The notes: a model not told the origin generated them from the letters alone. DNA of 64,000 nucleotides from Diospyros lotus (GCF_014633365.1 NC_068338.1:19850616-19914615); one strand, 5' to 3'; positions 45,060 to 57,449 are shown, numbered from the stretch's first letter. Numbers and translations: made by a program.

Positions 45060-47442
45060 TGTAGTGGCCCACTCCCGGATATACCCGCTAGCATAGGATA
45101 TCTGAAAGAAAGTCATCACAAAAATGATATAGAACAATATAACTTAACATCATAATTCCAAATTTAGACATTTTCAACTGAAGTCACAATATATATATAT
45201 ATAAGTTTTACAACATCTTGGCACCATGGCCTATGCAGAATGTAAACTTAACAAATGCACTATGCAATCATTAAAATAAAATCTCTTCCCAAGTGCCCTC
45301 ATCAAACTCCCAACATGGATCTCTTAGTTGAGGGTGTCTCTATACACATCTAAACTTAGGCTCTAGCCCCGTTGGGCTCACCCTCATCAATTGTATTTTC
45401 TTTACCTAGAATGACATGAGAATAGTAACTATAAGGCTCAACAAATATATATATAAAAGGTGCAAATATAGAATCAAAGGCATAGATAACCAAGATAAAG
45501 TAATGATAACTCTATGTAAATGAATAAATAATACACAATGTATAATTTCCATTCATAACCATCCCATGCCATGATGATCATACATGCCAAGTATTTATTC
45601 CCCATACTCATGCATATGCATTAATAATAAAAATTTCCACATGTTCCATATGTCTCCCAAAGGCCACCATAATCATGCATGTAAATATACATCATGAAAA
45701 TAAATCATCAATCAAATAAAAGTTGAGCTTTGCCTACTGAGCTTATGGCCACCTTAACTCGCGTCGGGTGCTCATAGGATATCATTTTCTCACTCGCAGA
45801 CATAATCGCCGCGCAAAATAATAGGTGCATAAATAATTATTATGCAACACTTAGGAATTTTCAATACACAATTTATATCATCATGCAACATCGTAAATCG
45901 TGCCCATTTCATAACTATGGACCATTTCTTATTTCACCCATATTTTTGGATTATGCAATCAACAAATGCATGTTGTAATGAATATATGAATTACCACCCT
46001 TATTACAATAGAATTTATTTTTAAATGACTTTCCCACAAATTTGGATCAAAAACTCCCATCATGGACACTAAAAGTCAACTTTTGAAAGATGGAAAGTTG
46101 ACTCTTGAAGAGCTAAAAGTCGACTTTTGAAGTGGTAAAAGTCAACTCTTGGATAGGCAAAAGTCGACTCTTGAAAATAGGAAAGTCAACTTTTAAAGCA
46201 GTGAAAGTTGACCCTTGAAAACAGAAATTTTCAATTTAAGCATGTATTTCAAAGGGTTCTTACAAACTCAAGAATTGTCCAAATAGTTCAAATCTTATAT
46301 CAAATTGAACCTCATTGAGTATAGATTACAATGCAAAAAACATATCTCAATTTTGATATCTACACAAAAAATTATGCTCAAAACAATATAAGCTACACAG
46401 TCTAAAAAAAAAACAAATGGAAGGTCGACCTTTAAAAATTGGAAGGTCAACTTTTGGAAACATGAAAGTCGACTCTTAGGCTACGAAGGTCAACAATTAA
46501 TAGTTTTGCTTTAATCTAACCAAAAATATGCCATTCCTTGAAGGATTTTGGAGTAAATTATGCCCCAAATGATCACATTAACAAGACCATCGATTTTATA
46601 GGATTTTTACAAAAAATTTACAACCAAAAAGAAAACTTTATTTTTATCAAAAGATAGTTTATAACCATGGAAGTAAGCAAGATATGCTCAAAATTGAAGA
46701 GAGATCAAGTAGATCTACACATAAATTTAAGAAGAAATAAAATTTTGCATAACAAAAGGAAATGCAAGAGAACTTGCCTTAATATTAATGAAAAATCAAA
46801 GAGAATGAGTTTTTCCTTCAAAAATCAAAGATCCAACCTTTGATGCTTCAAATCAATGGAGAAAAAGCTCTTGGAGAAGAAATGAAGAAACAAGAAACCA
46901 TTGGGCAAGAAGATGAAGGAGAAAAGGGAAGTCAACACCTTGTCAAAATGACCATTTTGCCCTTTACACAAACACACAAGCCTCAATAAGTTCATGCCCA
47001 TTTTAGACATTTGCCACTCATTTCATTTTCTTTTAAATTTAAATTATCCTTTTTGTAAATGAGCTCAAGCCCAAACCCATTCATCATTTACATATAATTT
47101 AAGCCCAACTCATTTAATTAGGCCCACCATCTCATAAAACCCAAAAGACTTATTTTCAACTTGGCCCAACACTAAAGGCTCAACCCATTTCATTTGGTCC
47201 AACTCATTTCATTTAAAATCAATTATGGACTCAATCTACACATAGTTAGGCCCAATCCATTAAAAATAGTTTCATTTAAATTCTAACTACCATTTGCAAT
47301 GGGCTTTCTCACATTAGCCAAAACCTAACTTTATTAAATTCTCAACCCATTTTATTTAATTTCAAAATAATATCATTATATATATATACCAAAATGAAAT
47401 AAATATTATTAATAGCATAAACCCAATAACGGGTCGTTAACA
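45060..47442 (+). repeat. LTR of family A, copy 4 (solo)
   Basis: 2,383 bp from TGTAGTGGCCCACTCCCGG to GGGTCGTTAACA. Landmarks shared with the other copies: GTCATCAC..AATGATATAGAACAA (45112-45136), AAGGCTCAACAA (45432-45444) and GCCTACTGAGCTTATGGCCACC with the TAATCGCCGCGCAAAATAATAG stretch (45735-45825). No internal region or second LTR adjoins it. I could not find a 5-bp duplication (ATATT against TTAAA), so one edge may be altered. Confidence 0.7.
46075..46494. promoter_or_regulatory. 22-bp lattice of GTYRAC palindromes / W-box cores
   Basis: GTCAAC, GTTGAC or GTCGAC starts at 46075, 46097, 46119, 46141, 46163, 46185 and 46207, exactly 22 bp apart. A second group is at 46424, 46446, 46468 and 46489. 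The repeat unit is a conserved AAAGTYRACTYTTGAA plus about 6 variable bases. Seven of the eleven contain the WRKY W-box core TTGACY. It lies mid-LTR, where an upstream regulatory (U3-like) part would be. Confidence 0.8.
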
Positions 47443-47770
47443 TTAAAACCCAATTAATGTTGCCCAAGTGAGAGAATGTTAGAATTTTTCCGTAAATAGG
47501 CTACCATTACTTAGAATTTTGGGTTGAAAAAAACAAGTTAATCAAATTGATAAAAACCACTTAAAATGATCCAATCAAGTTTTAGGCATCTCAACATTTA
47601 ATGATGTGATATGTAAAGGCGTAGGGAGTGCAAAAATATCCAAATTCAAAAATTCTTGGCTTCAATAGTTACCATCCCCACTAATTTTGGATTTGAGAAT
47701 TTTTGTTTTTTAAAATTTTGAAGTGTTAGCATCATTTTGGGGTGTGTTAATATTGTCACTCTTAATCTAT
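47443..47770. other. Short intergenic stretch between LTR copy 4 and the MULE
   Basis: AT-rich, no coding or RNA signal seen. Confidence 0.4.
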
Positions 47771-47779
47771 TTTATTATT

Positions 47780-49059
47780 GAGTAGTGTTGTTTGTACAAA
47801 AAAGAGATATATTGCAAGAATTTGGAGGTATAGCGGATATAAATTGAAGCAACAGAATCGCGATATATTGATGATAAATTGGATTAAATGAAAAGAGGGA
47901 AACAGAGAGAGGGAAACCCTTCTTCTTTCCAAACCCCTCATCTCTCAATCGAGCCACCATTCAAGCTACTTCCTCCACAATCCCTTCACCGACAACGAGA
48001 GGTAGCGCCACTGTTCGTCTCCTGATATTGCCATAGCCACCGCCTTCAAGCTCCCCGTGAAGGAGTCGCCACTGCAGAAGCAACAGTCGTCTCCATCACT
48101 GACCTCTTCCTCTCTATCTCTCTGTGAAAGAGTCACCATAGCCACCGCTTTCAAGCTCCCCGTGAAAAAGAGTCGCCACTGCCCTTTTTCGATCGACACC
48201 GCAAGGCCATTGGTGCTTGACGATTCAGATCTACCTCCCTCTGATCATTGCTTTTGGAAGCACAATAGGGAAATCAAACCCAAACACCAAATACCCAATT
48301 CCTTCATTCCCTGTTCATCAAAGAAAAGAATTTTCAAGGTAGGAGAAATAACCACTGAGAAAGTGGTACTGAAATAGAAGGATTAGAAGAAAATTAATGA
48401 ACTTTAAACTTTGAAGGAAAGGTACAAGTGATAGAAGGAACAGTAACTGAAGAATGTCATGGTGAAGAAGTGGGAAATAATTCTAAATTAGGGAACTCGA
48501 TCTCATTAAAAATTACATTTCTGGTTACATAGATTTTACTAGAAGGATGTAAACATCAATAACTTTCATGTAGCAAACTGTAACAAAGAAAGATATATTT
48601 AGCAAACTATAGCAAATTGTAACTAAAGAATGTAATGCATTTAGGCAATGGTCATCGTATTACACTAGATCATAAGAATCTCTCTATCTCTTCTGTCTAC
48701 AATGATCTTGAATAGGTTGCTATAGGTAATGGTCATAGATTCAATATACATCATGCTGGAAGGTTGTTGGAACACTCACATACTTCTCCTAAATTTTCAT
48801 CTCTTAATTATATACATCTTCCTAGCATTAACAAAAACCCATCGTGAGCATGACACAGAAAGAGAGATGGCGGTGGGCCGATGTTGTTGGGAGACGAAGA
48901 GGCGACACCGTCTATAAGAGGGAGAGGGAAAGAGATTAGGATTTCATTGGGTCATTTATTAGAAGGCTAAACTAGTCATTTATTAGAGGGCCAAACTGGT
49001 CATTTCATCTTCTTCTATAAAACTTCTGCAAGACTCCTTCTGTACAAACAACACTACTC
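47780..49059. mobile_element. Mutator-like element with gene-like interior (Pack-MULE candidate)
   Basis: A perfect 9-bp direct repeat TTTATTATT (47771-47779 and 49060-49068) flanks inverted ends GAGTAGTGTTGTTTGTACA, perfect over 19 bp and imperfect for about 20 more. The 9-bp duplication and the G start point to the Mutator superfamily. No transposase is present. At 47890-48380 the interior is clearly more GC-rich than the surroundings and reads like leader or exon sequence (an open frame of 106 codons at 48057-48377); it contains a duplicated block. A second GC-rich patch is at 48860-48930. Confidence 0.8.
48031..48180. repeat. Internal duplication in the MULE cargo
   Basis: CATAGCCACCGCYTTCAAGC followed by TCCCCGTGAARRAGTCGCCA occurs at 48034 and again at 48136, about 100 bp apart, with an interposed block rich in TCTCCATC and CTCTTCC words. 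Confidence 0.7.
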
Positions 49060-49273
49060 TTTATTATTTAACCAAACACTCATTTTGGTCTCTAGCAACC
49101 TCAACTTTCCAATTGTAATGTATAAAATTTAAACAAAAAACTAACACTTGTATTTGAAAATTTAAGCAATTGCCAACTTGCAAATTATCAATTAAGATTT
49201 ATTTTAAAAAATGAAAACTAACTTACAACGAACAAGTGACACCTCCTGGAAGTGTGTTTTTATTTAAAATTTT

Positions 49274-49794
49274 AGGTTGCGTTCTCTTTATTATTTTCAA
49301 GTCATTTTTAGTTTTTGATTTTCTAAAATAATAAAAACGCGTTTTCTTTATTGTTTTTAAAAATGTATTTTTGAAAAAATAAAATTGTAAAGAAAACTCA
49401 AAACAACAAAAAAATTGTTTTTGAGTGTTTTCATCCAAAACAAACTCAAAACACATTTATTTATTTATTTATTTATTCATATTTTATTATTATAATGGAA
49501 AAAATATTAAAAAATTCATTGACTTTAAAATGTATATATATTTTTAATAATATATTAATATTAAATATTTATAATTTACTGAATAATCAAATTTATTAAA
49601 TAAAATATCATTAAAAAATTATTTTTAAAATTTTAAAAAGAACGCATTTTCTAATTTTATGTTTTGAGAAATAATTTTTCAAAATGACAAAGAAAACGCG
49701 TTTTTAATTTTTTAAAAATAAACTATCAAAATATAAAATTAAAAATTAATTCAAAACTCAAAATTAAAAATTAAAAAATAAAGAAAACACATCT
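49274..49794. mobile_element. MITE-like element with inverted ends
   Basis: The left end AGGTTGCGTTCTCTTTATT and the complement of the right end AGATGTGTTTTCTTTATT (49777-49794) are inverted, and both inner flanks are AT-rich with further AACGCGTTTTC words (49337, 49696). A target duplication is not evident. This matches a common plant hAT-like MITE design, but the class is inference. Confidence 0.45.
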
Positions 49795-50566
49795 TTATAT
49801 TTTCTTATTTACACGTGTATAACATGCACAATAGCTTAAAAATGAAATTTTGAACATTTTTAGAGATATTTTTTAATGTCATTTCATGCAACATAAGGGG
49901 ACAATTTTGCGACCAATAGTTCAATTCATATAGCAATTACAAATGTCCTATAAAGCTTTTGAGGCATCATTATAGGGCATTTTTGTTAGCACCCCAAAGA
50001 AATAGATATTAGGACGATTAAAGTGCCACTAGTAGTAGGCCTAGGCTTTATCCCATGACACCCTAGTGAATGTGGATTCACAAATTACACGAAAAATGTC
50101 GTTGAAATGATTATAGTATTAGTGTGAATTATTAATTGTTATAATTAATGAGTTTCTTGTTTTGTATGATTTATACCAAAATAGATATATGCCACTCTAA
50201 TTGCTACACCTTGTAGTACAATTGATTAAAATTGTTACATTAGGAATATTTTGAAAAGAAATCATTTTTATTGTATAAGAAGGGAAATGCTATATTTCGG
50301 GATATATTGTATTATATGCGAAATGTCTTATCACTTAATTGTGAGTTCACCACTCAACTTGACATTTTCTTTAAGTAATTTACAAAGATCACCTCTAAAG
50401 TTACTTTTAATTGTAAAGATGCATGAGGTTTTGAAAATAGCAAGGCTATCCCTTCATTTAGTCAAATGTAACGAGGGAGGTGAAATTATAGAAGCATCCC
50501 TAATACAAAGATTGGCCTAAAAATTAAAGACCATCGGTAATGGTAATGATTTAGACATGCCTGACC
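49795..50566. other. AT-rich intergenic region
   Basis: Nothing recognised. The open frame at 50251-50520 has no known domain. Confidence 0.4.
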
Positions 50567-50728
50567 ACCACTTATGGTTGTTGAAACCCTTACAATTGTT
50601 GGGTTTCATCGCGAACGGCACATAAGAAAAAGAAATGGGAGTAGGACACCACCTATGGTTGTTGAAACCCTTGTGATTGTTGGGTTTTATTGCGAACTGC
50701 ACATAAGAAAAAGAAATGGGAGTAGGAC
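50567..50728 (+). repeat. Tandem duplication, 81-bp unit (27 codons)
   Basis: Units 50567-50647 and 50648-50728 differ at about eight positions. Because 81 is a multiple of three, one + strand frame (50574-50897) stays open and repeats MVVETLTIVGF and HIRKRNGSRT. I recognise no protein family and would not call it a gene. Confidence 0.75.
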
Positions 50729-53275
50729 AGAGAGAAAAAAAAAAAAAATCATCAATTTTGTGTTCTTCAATGGAGAAAAAGATATCATATTTGCTTCCAC
50801 TAACTTAGATAAAATTCATTTGGGTTCAATTGCAAACCTAATACTAGATAAACTTTATATCAAACCCAAGGTAAAAAAGGGTTCAATCAAACCCTAGTAA
50901 GGTTCAATGGCTGAAAATAGAGAGAATGCATGAAAACAAAGAGAATGTAAGAAAACAAAAAGAAGAATGAGGTACCTCACACTAGATGAGAATAGAAGCA
51001 ATAAGTGGTGATCACGATGCTGGTGGCCATTACATGGTGGAAATAGTTGGGTCAAAAGAAAAAAAAAAGGACAAAGAAGGGAAAAAAAAAGTATGTTGAA
51101 GAAAGCAAGGGTGACAACAATGATGGTCGATGGCAATAGTGACAGTTCAGTCGCTAGAGAAGAAAATATAATCATTTTAATTTACATACAACCGTTCTTA
51201 ATTTAAAAAAACTATCACGACGACCCTTACTACTCCTGAAAGCCAAGAAACAACAATAATACATACCCATTTATGGCCCAATAACACTAATTGGGCACAT
51301 TGTTGGACTGAGTTTGATACATAATGTGATCACACAGTACCATGTAATATAATTGGTTTTGAGGTAAGGCCCAAACAGGAGACCCATCATCACACCACAA
51401 GGAGACATATATATAAAAAAACAAATTAGTTAAAGGATGGAACAATGTTTACTGGGAACTCTTCGATGCTTTCCTCTCTTGCCAGTCCTTCGCGACTTCT
51501 CCTTTCCCATCTTTTCTCTTCTTCTGAATTTAGAACTGCAAGTCAGCTTACTAAAATTATAATAAACTAATCGACAATTACAACAACATATTATTACTTC
51601 ATGAGTTTCCTTCCTTCCTTCCATCTACACTAGTCTTACTGGTTTAGGCATTTTTACAAACACCTTACAGTCGTTTGCTATTATTATTTTGGGTTTCCAT
51701 ATCTATTGTATCTTTCTAATGCAATAGAAGAATTGTTTTGATAAAAAGAATAAAAAATCATAGAAACCCAATATACTGAACACAAACCCCATAAACTATA
51801 GGTTAAAAATGACCTAAATCATAAGAAATTTTGGTAAAACATTATCCTAAAAGTTGGGTTATGGAGCTTAATTAAATACCTAGAAGAACTAAACATAGAA
51901 ATAGAAGGCACAGATTTGATTTGCACAAAGCAAGGACAAACCAAATTTAAAGACATGTATCACATTACAAGGTCCATTTTAGAATGCTATATGTATCTTC
52001 TTTAATGTCTTTTAAATCTTAAGTACTAAACTTAATAAAAAAACAATACTAGAGTCATGACTCATATGGTGTCTCCTTATTGGAAGAAGTTAGTCAGACT
52101 ATATGTCGTTGTCTCATTTACCTATCACATCTCTTAATGAAAATGTGCCTATCACATCTCTCAATAAAAATATGATACATGATTGACAGCACCGTCATCT
52201 GTGATGACTTCTAACATTACTCAATAAAAATATAAAACACAAATTTAACGTAATTTAAGAAAACACATACATAATGATTAATTAAGAGTCATTATTTTCT
52301 AGACTCGTTGCATGACCACACGTAATAACGAGTAGATATACAAAAGAAAAATTATTATAAAGTTTTACTATAGGATGAACTCTAATGTAATTCATATTAA
52401 AGAGAATACATAAATCATAACTAAAAATGGCTCTTAATTTTTTTGTTTCCAATGAAAATTTCAATCTTGCCAAGATGTAATGATAATGGGTGGAGGTGTC
52501 AATTAAAATATTCGGACATAGGCTTTGCACCCAAAACAGTTGTAATGCATTTGACCATTTTAAAACGTGACAGGTAATATTATAAAATATTATATTTTTT
52601 TATACTTTTTTCTATTACGTAGTTAAAATATAAAAAATCTAAAAATTAATTATGTAATCATATTTTTTAATACATTTTTCAAACTAATAAATTTTATTTA
52701 ATTTTTTAATATTACGTCGTTAGGAGAATGGTGATTTAAAGAAAAATCTTAGGGGATCATTTAAGAAAAAATTGATTGAAAATAAAAAATATGGGGTTTG
52801 AAACCAAGAATTATCCTTTTGTGTTTGGTTTGCATTTAAAATTAAAAAAATTAATAATATTTATTGTGTGTAGTGTTACTTATAAAAAAAATGATTTACC
52901 AAATCTTTGGTGTAAAATATTTTTTATATTTACAAAAATTCCCTATTTTTTTGAATCTAAAAATCGAAAAATAAAAACAATATTTTATCAAAAGAAAAAT
53001 GTTAAGAGCCTTTACTTTTGTTGAAATAACATGAAAGAGAAAAAATAGAGTACAGTCACAGACATACCGGTAAAGAAGACGGCAAGTAGGGACACTCCAC
53101 AGATGGCACTTCGTTGCTCTTTCATCTCATGCTCTAGGGACTTTCGCCTTTGCAATTATTTCATACATTATCCAGTTATTTGGTGGGTTTCTTTTATTTG
53201 GTGCTTTCACGAAACCACGACAAACTTTTTAATAATTAAAAAAAAGAGTCTATTTTATTATGAATTTTTTTTATT
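50729..53275. other. AT-rich intergenic region
   Basis: No conserved coding sequence seen. The sequence 52090-52170 has two near copies of CTATCACATCTCTYAATRAAAAT about 40 bp apart. The rest is low in complexity. Confidence 0.4.
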
Positions 53276-53276
53276 T

Positions 53277-53510
53277 AAGTAGCATTTGTTAACTAAGATA
53301 TAAATAAAAAAATAAAATATAAAAAATATTCAAGACAAAAATATTTTTCATTTTATTTGTTAAATTTTTTAAAAATAAATCATATAACTTTTTATTTTAA
53401 ACTTTTAAAATAAATTTATTTTTTCTCTCATTTTAAATAATTTATCTTAAATTTTACAGATAAATTATCTTGATAAAATCTTATCTTACTTATTTTAACA
53501 AATGTTACTT
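53277..53510. mobile_element. Small MITE with 16-bp inverted ends
   Basis: AAGTAGCATTTGTTAA (53277-53292) and the complement of 53495-53510 match at 15 of 16 positions. The 234-bp interior is almost pure A/T. Related sequence without the partner end is seen near 61543-61580. No clear target duplication. Confidence 0.5.
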
Positions 53511-55320
53511 TAACATAAATCGTTTTCACAAGACATTTTGATGGGTTATTAAAGTGAAGTGAGGTATGATACAAGAAAAATAAACCAATAAAAAAAATAA
53601 AAAGGAGAAAAGACAAGGAAGAGGGGAAATACAAAATCTTTTGACATAGGGGGCATCAATTTGGAAGTGTCCTTTCCAGGTGGATTGGGCATTATATTTT
53701 CTGCATTATTATATAGTTGTGTTTAATAATAGACCTAAACCCTTCCACGAGAAGCATACTATGGAAGCAGATGCAATGCCAAATGCAGCCCCCACCCAAC
53801 CAAACATAGAATCAGATACCCCCCCTCCCCCCCAAAAAAAGAATGTAATGGTACCCTTAAAAGGCTGCAGCAACACTTATATACATTGGAGGTTTATATA
53901 TATATATATATATAAATGAGAGAGAGAGAGAGAGAATCCAATACCTCCTCCAGCCCGCCCAAATGAGATAGAATCCTAGCCGCTCAAACCTAACCCACTT
54001 CCCTCCAGATGCTGCATATCTATCCATCTCTCTCTTCCTATGCGCGTGTGCGCGCGCGGACACACATCGTCGTCATCATCTGTCGTTTTCTTTCTCCCCC
54101 ACAGAGACTAATCACTTGCAATTTCAAAAAGCAAATTATTGTATTCACATATTTTTATATATCAGTCTACAATTTTCCTATTTAAGTCCACCCCAGCCAC
54201 ATTTTGCCTTTGCCTGAGTTTGAAGTTGCATTATGTTAACCTCATTGTCAAACGTTATTACATAAAACATTTGATACATTTTAATTCAATTTAAATATTT
54301 TTTTTATGCATAAAGTGCATTGAGTTAAGTTCTTGTAATTTATTAAATAATTATTATTATACTTAAAACTCAACTTAACTAATTTATCAAACTACTTAAT
54401 ATAATCAAACTGTCTCACCTCAATCCCAAACAAAGCCATACTCTCTTAATTATCCTAGTTACATTATTTTTTTCAGTTTTTTTTTTTAATAAGAAACAAT
54501 AGCCCTTCCGCGCAAAAAGAACAATGAAAAATCTGGGGAAAAATTTTCCTAGAAAAAAGTTTTCCAACAAAAGATTCTCCCGCACTAGATTGTTTCACCG
54601 ATGGAACACTACTTCCCTTATCCCTTCAGTCGTAATCACTGTTACCCCATGTACTCTAAATACGATGAGACCCAACAGCCCTACCCCATGACGACAAAGC
54701 CTCTCTTCCTGCCCAACTCCTGACGCTCTCCCAAGAGGTCACATGTAATGCCCGGACGGCCCAACCTATTATGTAACAAGGACGCTAGATATTGCGACCA
54801 ACTGGATCAGCTACAACATCATTATAACCATGTAATAATATCCTTGCGCGGCTCTGATGCCCCCCCACTTCTCACGGCCCAACAAGCACTCGTCCACTTG
54901 TCTATAATATCAATTTTCAGGAGCCAGCCGCCGGTAATTCAACCCCCCCCCAATTGGATTTAGATGGCTGCGTCCAGCACATGAGACCAGGCCAATTATG
55001 CTATCAACGGATATGCGTGTGCGCTTGTGTAGAGCGAGGGAGCAAGCAGCCAGAGAGAGAAAGAGAGAGAGAGAGAGAGATCTCCGGGACGAACTAGGGT
55101 AACAGACTTGGCGAGCCCTGCAAGAAGTTTCAAATTCATTTTCCAACAGCACGGACCGACCAATCTTGTGGATTTCAACTAATATGGACACCATTCTAAA
55201 TTACCATTTCAAACTTTAAACTTCTGTTACAAACAGCAGTAAAGTGAGGCAGACGAAAACGGGACGGGACTGATATAATTTTAGATATTTTAGATCGGTG
55301 ACTAAATTAGGCACCCATTA
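53511..55320. other. Intergenic region between MITE and calmodulin 3' end
   Basis: It contains an (AT)n(GA)n microsatellite (53897-53936), a CG-alternating patch (54043-54060), a GC-richer unassigned stretch (54570-54990) and a GA tract (55056-55081). A TATA-plus-GA-rich leader-like layout at 53890-54110 suggests a possible promoter, but no coding sequence follows it. Confidence 0.4.
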
Positions 55321-55329
55321 GGAGAAAAG

Positions 55330-55640
55330 AAATTATCCCAATTGTTCTAAGTTCATAATACCATCAAGTAAGGAGAATAATGCAACCGAATTGTAAGAGG
55401 ACAGGACACTAACAATCCAAAACAAAAAAGCAAGAGGCAGACAAACAAAGCAGAAATATTTAAGAGCAGCAGCACTACAAAACAATGCAAACAGAAAAGC
55501 AGACAAGCACCCAAGGAGAGTTAGCAGTACCAAATGAACAAGTCCTACCAGAAATAGAAATCTCATTTAACTTATCTGCCCTGTTTCCCATTTTTTTGAT
55601 CTTTTACTTCTTAAATTTTAGGGTTGGGTTGATTGGGTCC
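55330..55640 (-). other. Calmodulin 3' UTR (approximate)
   Basis: On the - strand the sequence after the stop stays T-rich and non-repetitive, with typical plant 3'-UTR composition, to about 55330. The exact cleavage site cannot be read from the sequence. Confidence 0.5.
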
Positions 55641-56014
55641 TCACTTGGCCATCATGACCTTGACGAATTCCTCGTAGTTGATCTGGCCATCTCCATCCAC
55701 ATCAGCCTCACGAATCATTTCATCAACTTCCTCATCTGTGAGCTTTTCCCCAAGATTTGTCATAACATGGCGAAGCTCAGCTGCAGAAATGAAGCCGTTC
55801 TGGTCCTTGTCAAAAACCCGGAAAGCTTCCTTGAGCTCCTCCTCAGAGTCAGTATCCTTCATCTTCCGAGCCATCAGGTTGAGGAACTCAGGGAAATCAA
55901 TCGTTCCATTTCCATCAGCATCAACCTCATTGATCATGTCCTGAAGCTCAGCTTCAGTAGGGTTCTGTCCCAAAGACCGCATCACTGTGCCCAGCTCCTT
56001 GGTAGTGATACAAC
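55641..56014 (-). CDS. CAM: Calmodulin exon 2 (residues 26-149) and stop
   Basis: The acceptor is TGCAG at 56015; the exon starts in the Gly26 codon and reads [18 protein letters not shown]. It holds most of EF-hand 1's loop and EF-hands 2-4, ending FVKVMMAK and TGA (55641-55643). Confidence 0.98.
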
Positions 56015-57303
56015 CTGCACCAATATTTGAAAACAATTAGAACCAAAAATCATGGGAACGTCAGCAACTCCATCAAGGAGCAACAGCAACACAAACCAAC
56101 CATTGACCTAGAAAATCGAGCAAATATAGAGAGAGAAAGGGGAGGGGGTGAAAGGAACTTGACATAAAAACTACAAAATGAAGGAATGCAAGTGATACAG
56201 GCTTACAACAAAAAATAAATGCAGTTCCAAGATCTCCAATACCAAATAACATGGTCGCTTGAGCTTAACGATTGTCAAAAAGCTCAAGGATTGTTCCTAA
56301 ATGATGAGGGGGGAAAATCACGTAAAACAACAAATCAATCATTGGGTTGAATTCCCCAGCTTCAATGCAAATCCACAAAATATGACAAAACGCGTATATG
56401 TCAGTTTCCAAGCTTCAATCACCAAGCAAACTCACAATTTTGAAGAACATACAACATATGCTAAAAAGGAAGGATAATTCAGACTAGGTATGAAGCTAGA
56501 AGCTTATAATCAAATTTCAAATGATCTACTGGAAGAGACAAGACAACAAAACAACTGCTGAAAGATCCATGCCTCTCATAAAACGATCAGATGCAACTAG
56601 TGCCTGACGTTTGTGTAGAGATAAGATAACTTGCACGACCAGAAAGCTGTTCCATATCCACATCATCATCATTATTAATCACTCTGTACCCATATCCAAG
56701 TACCAATCGAACTAGGAAACACAAACGGCATCTTCTCAACAGCAAAATAAACATGGACAAAAAGCTCAGAGGGCGGCGTCGGGTAAAGAGACGACAACAA
56801 TCAACAGATAATCGGCTCTATAACAGAACAGATTTGTGGATAAACATAACGTTATGCAATGAAATCACAACACCAAAACGAAAAACCGAACTTGTCGGCA
56901 AGCAGATCGTGCAGCAGTCCCACACAATCAACCAATCACTCAGGATGAAAACAACGAGCGATCAAGGGCCAAACAAAACCCGACGACGATGACAGCAACA
57001 ATCCGAAAACGAACAAGAAGCAGGAACTGCCACATACGAGAATCAGAAAGCCCTAAGGTGAAAGAAATAGCGTTCAAGGAAGCGAAATAACAGCATTCAA
57101 CAGGCAGATCTAAGCGAAAGAAGGATGAAAAATTGAAAACCGCAAATCATATTCATGAATTACAAACAAATAAACGTGCACATGTACGAGATATATAGAG
57201 AGAGGTCGGAAAGGAGAGAAATCTGACCATCGCCGTCCTTGTCGAATAGGCTGAAGGCCTCCTTGAATTCGGAGATCTGATCGTCAGTGAGCTGATCGGC
57301 CAT
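55641..57303 (-). CDS. CAM: Calmodulin, join of two exons
   Basis: Complement of 57228-57303 and 55641-56014 gives 149 residues, the canonical calmodulin length. It is a Ca2+ sensor that binds target proteins in cytosol and nucleus. Four EF-hand loops are intact: residues 21-32 (starts DKDGDGC), 57-68 (DADGNGT), 94-105 (DKDQNGF) and 130-141 (DVDGDGQ); each has Asp at position 1 and Glu at 12. Lys116, methylated in plant calmodulins, is present. The single intron (56015-57227) splits the Gly26 codon after its first base, the conserved site of plant calmodulin genes. MIREADVDG makes it CaM7-like among Arabidopsis isoforms. No defects are seen. Confidence 0.98.
56015..57227 (-). other. Calmodulin intron, 1,213 bp
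   Basis: Donor G|GTCAGAT and acceptor TGCAG on the - strand. Interior A-rich on the + strand; no embedded gene or transposon recognised. Confidence 0.95.
57228..57303 (-). CDS. CAM: Calmodulin exon 1 (residues 1-25 and one base of 26)
   Basis: ATG at 57303-57301; reads [20 protein letters not shown] then DKDGD. The short first exon of about 76 bases is the usual plant calmodulin structure. Confidence 0.97.
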
Positions 57304-57449
57304 TACGGAGGTCGGCGAAACGGCAAGCTGAAGGGAGAAAGGGGGGGAGAGAGAGAGAGAGAGATCTGAGGTTGGAGAGAGAGAGCGGAGAGATTGGGGG
57401 TTATGACAGAGCAATTACAAGGTGATGTGTGTATGTGTATATATATATA
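57304..57449 (-). promoter_or_regulatory. Calmodulin core promoter and 5' leader
   Basis: A 12-base TATATATATATA lies at 57438-57449, preceded on the - strand by CCCACG(T), an ACGT-core word. With a TATA box there, transcription would start near 57410. The leader has a (TC)n tract (about 57344-57364). Confidence 0.6.

Noticed and set aside
46075..46494. CRISPR-like array (regular repeats with variable spacers)
   Set aside because: Unit is only 22 bp with a 6-base spacer, the genome is a plant, and the array is inside an LTR.
55485..56030. 181-codon + strand frame
   Set aside because: It is the reverse shadow of calmodulin exon 2.
57160..57414. 84-codon - strand frame as an independent protein
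   Set aside because: It is calmodulin exon 1 read through into the leader and past the donor site.
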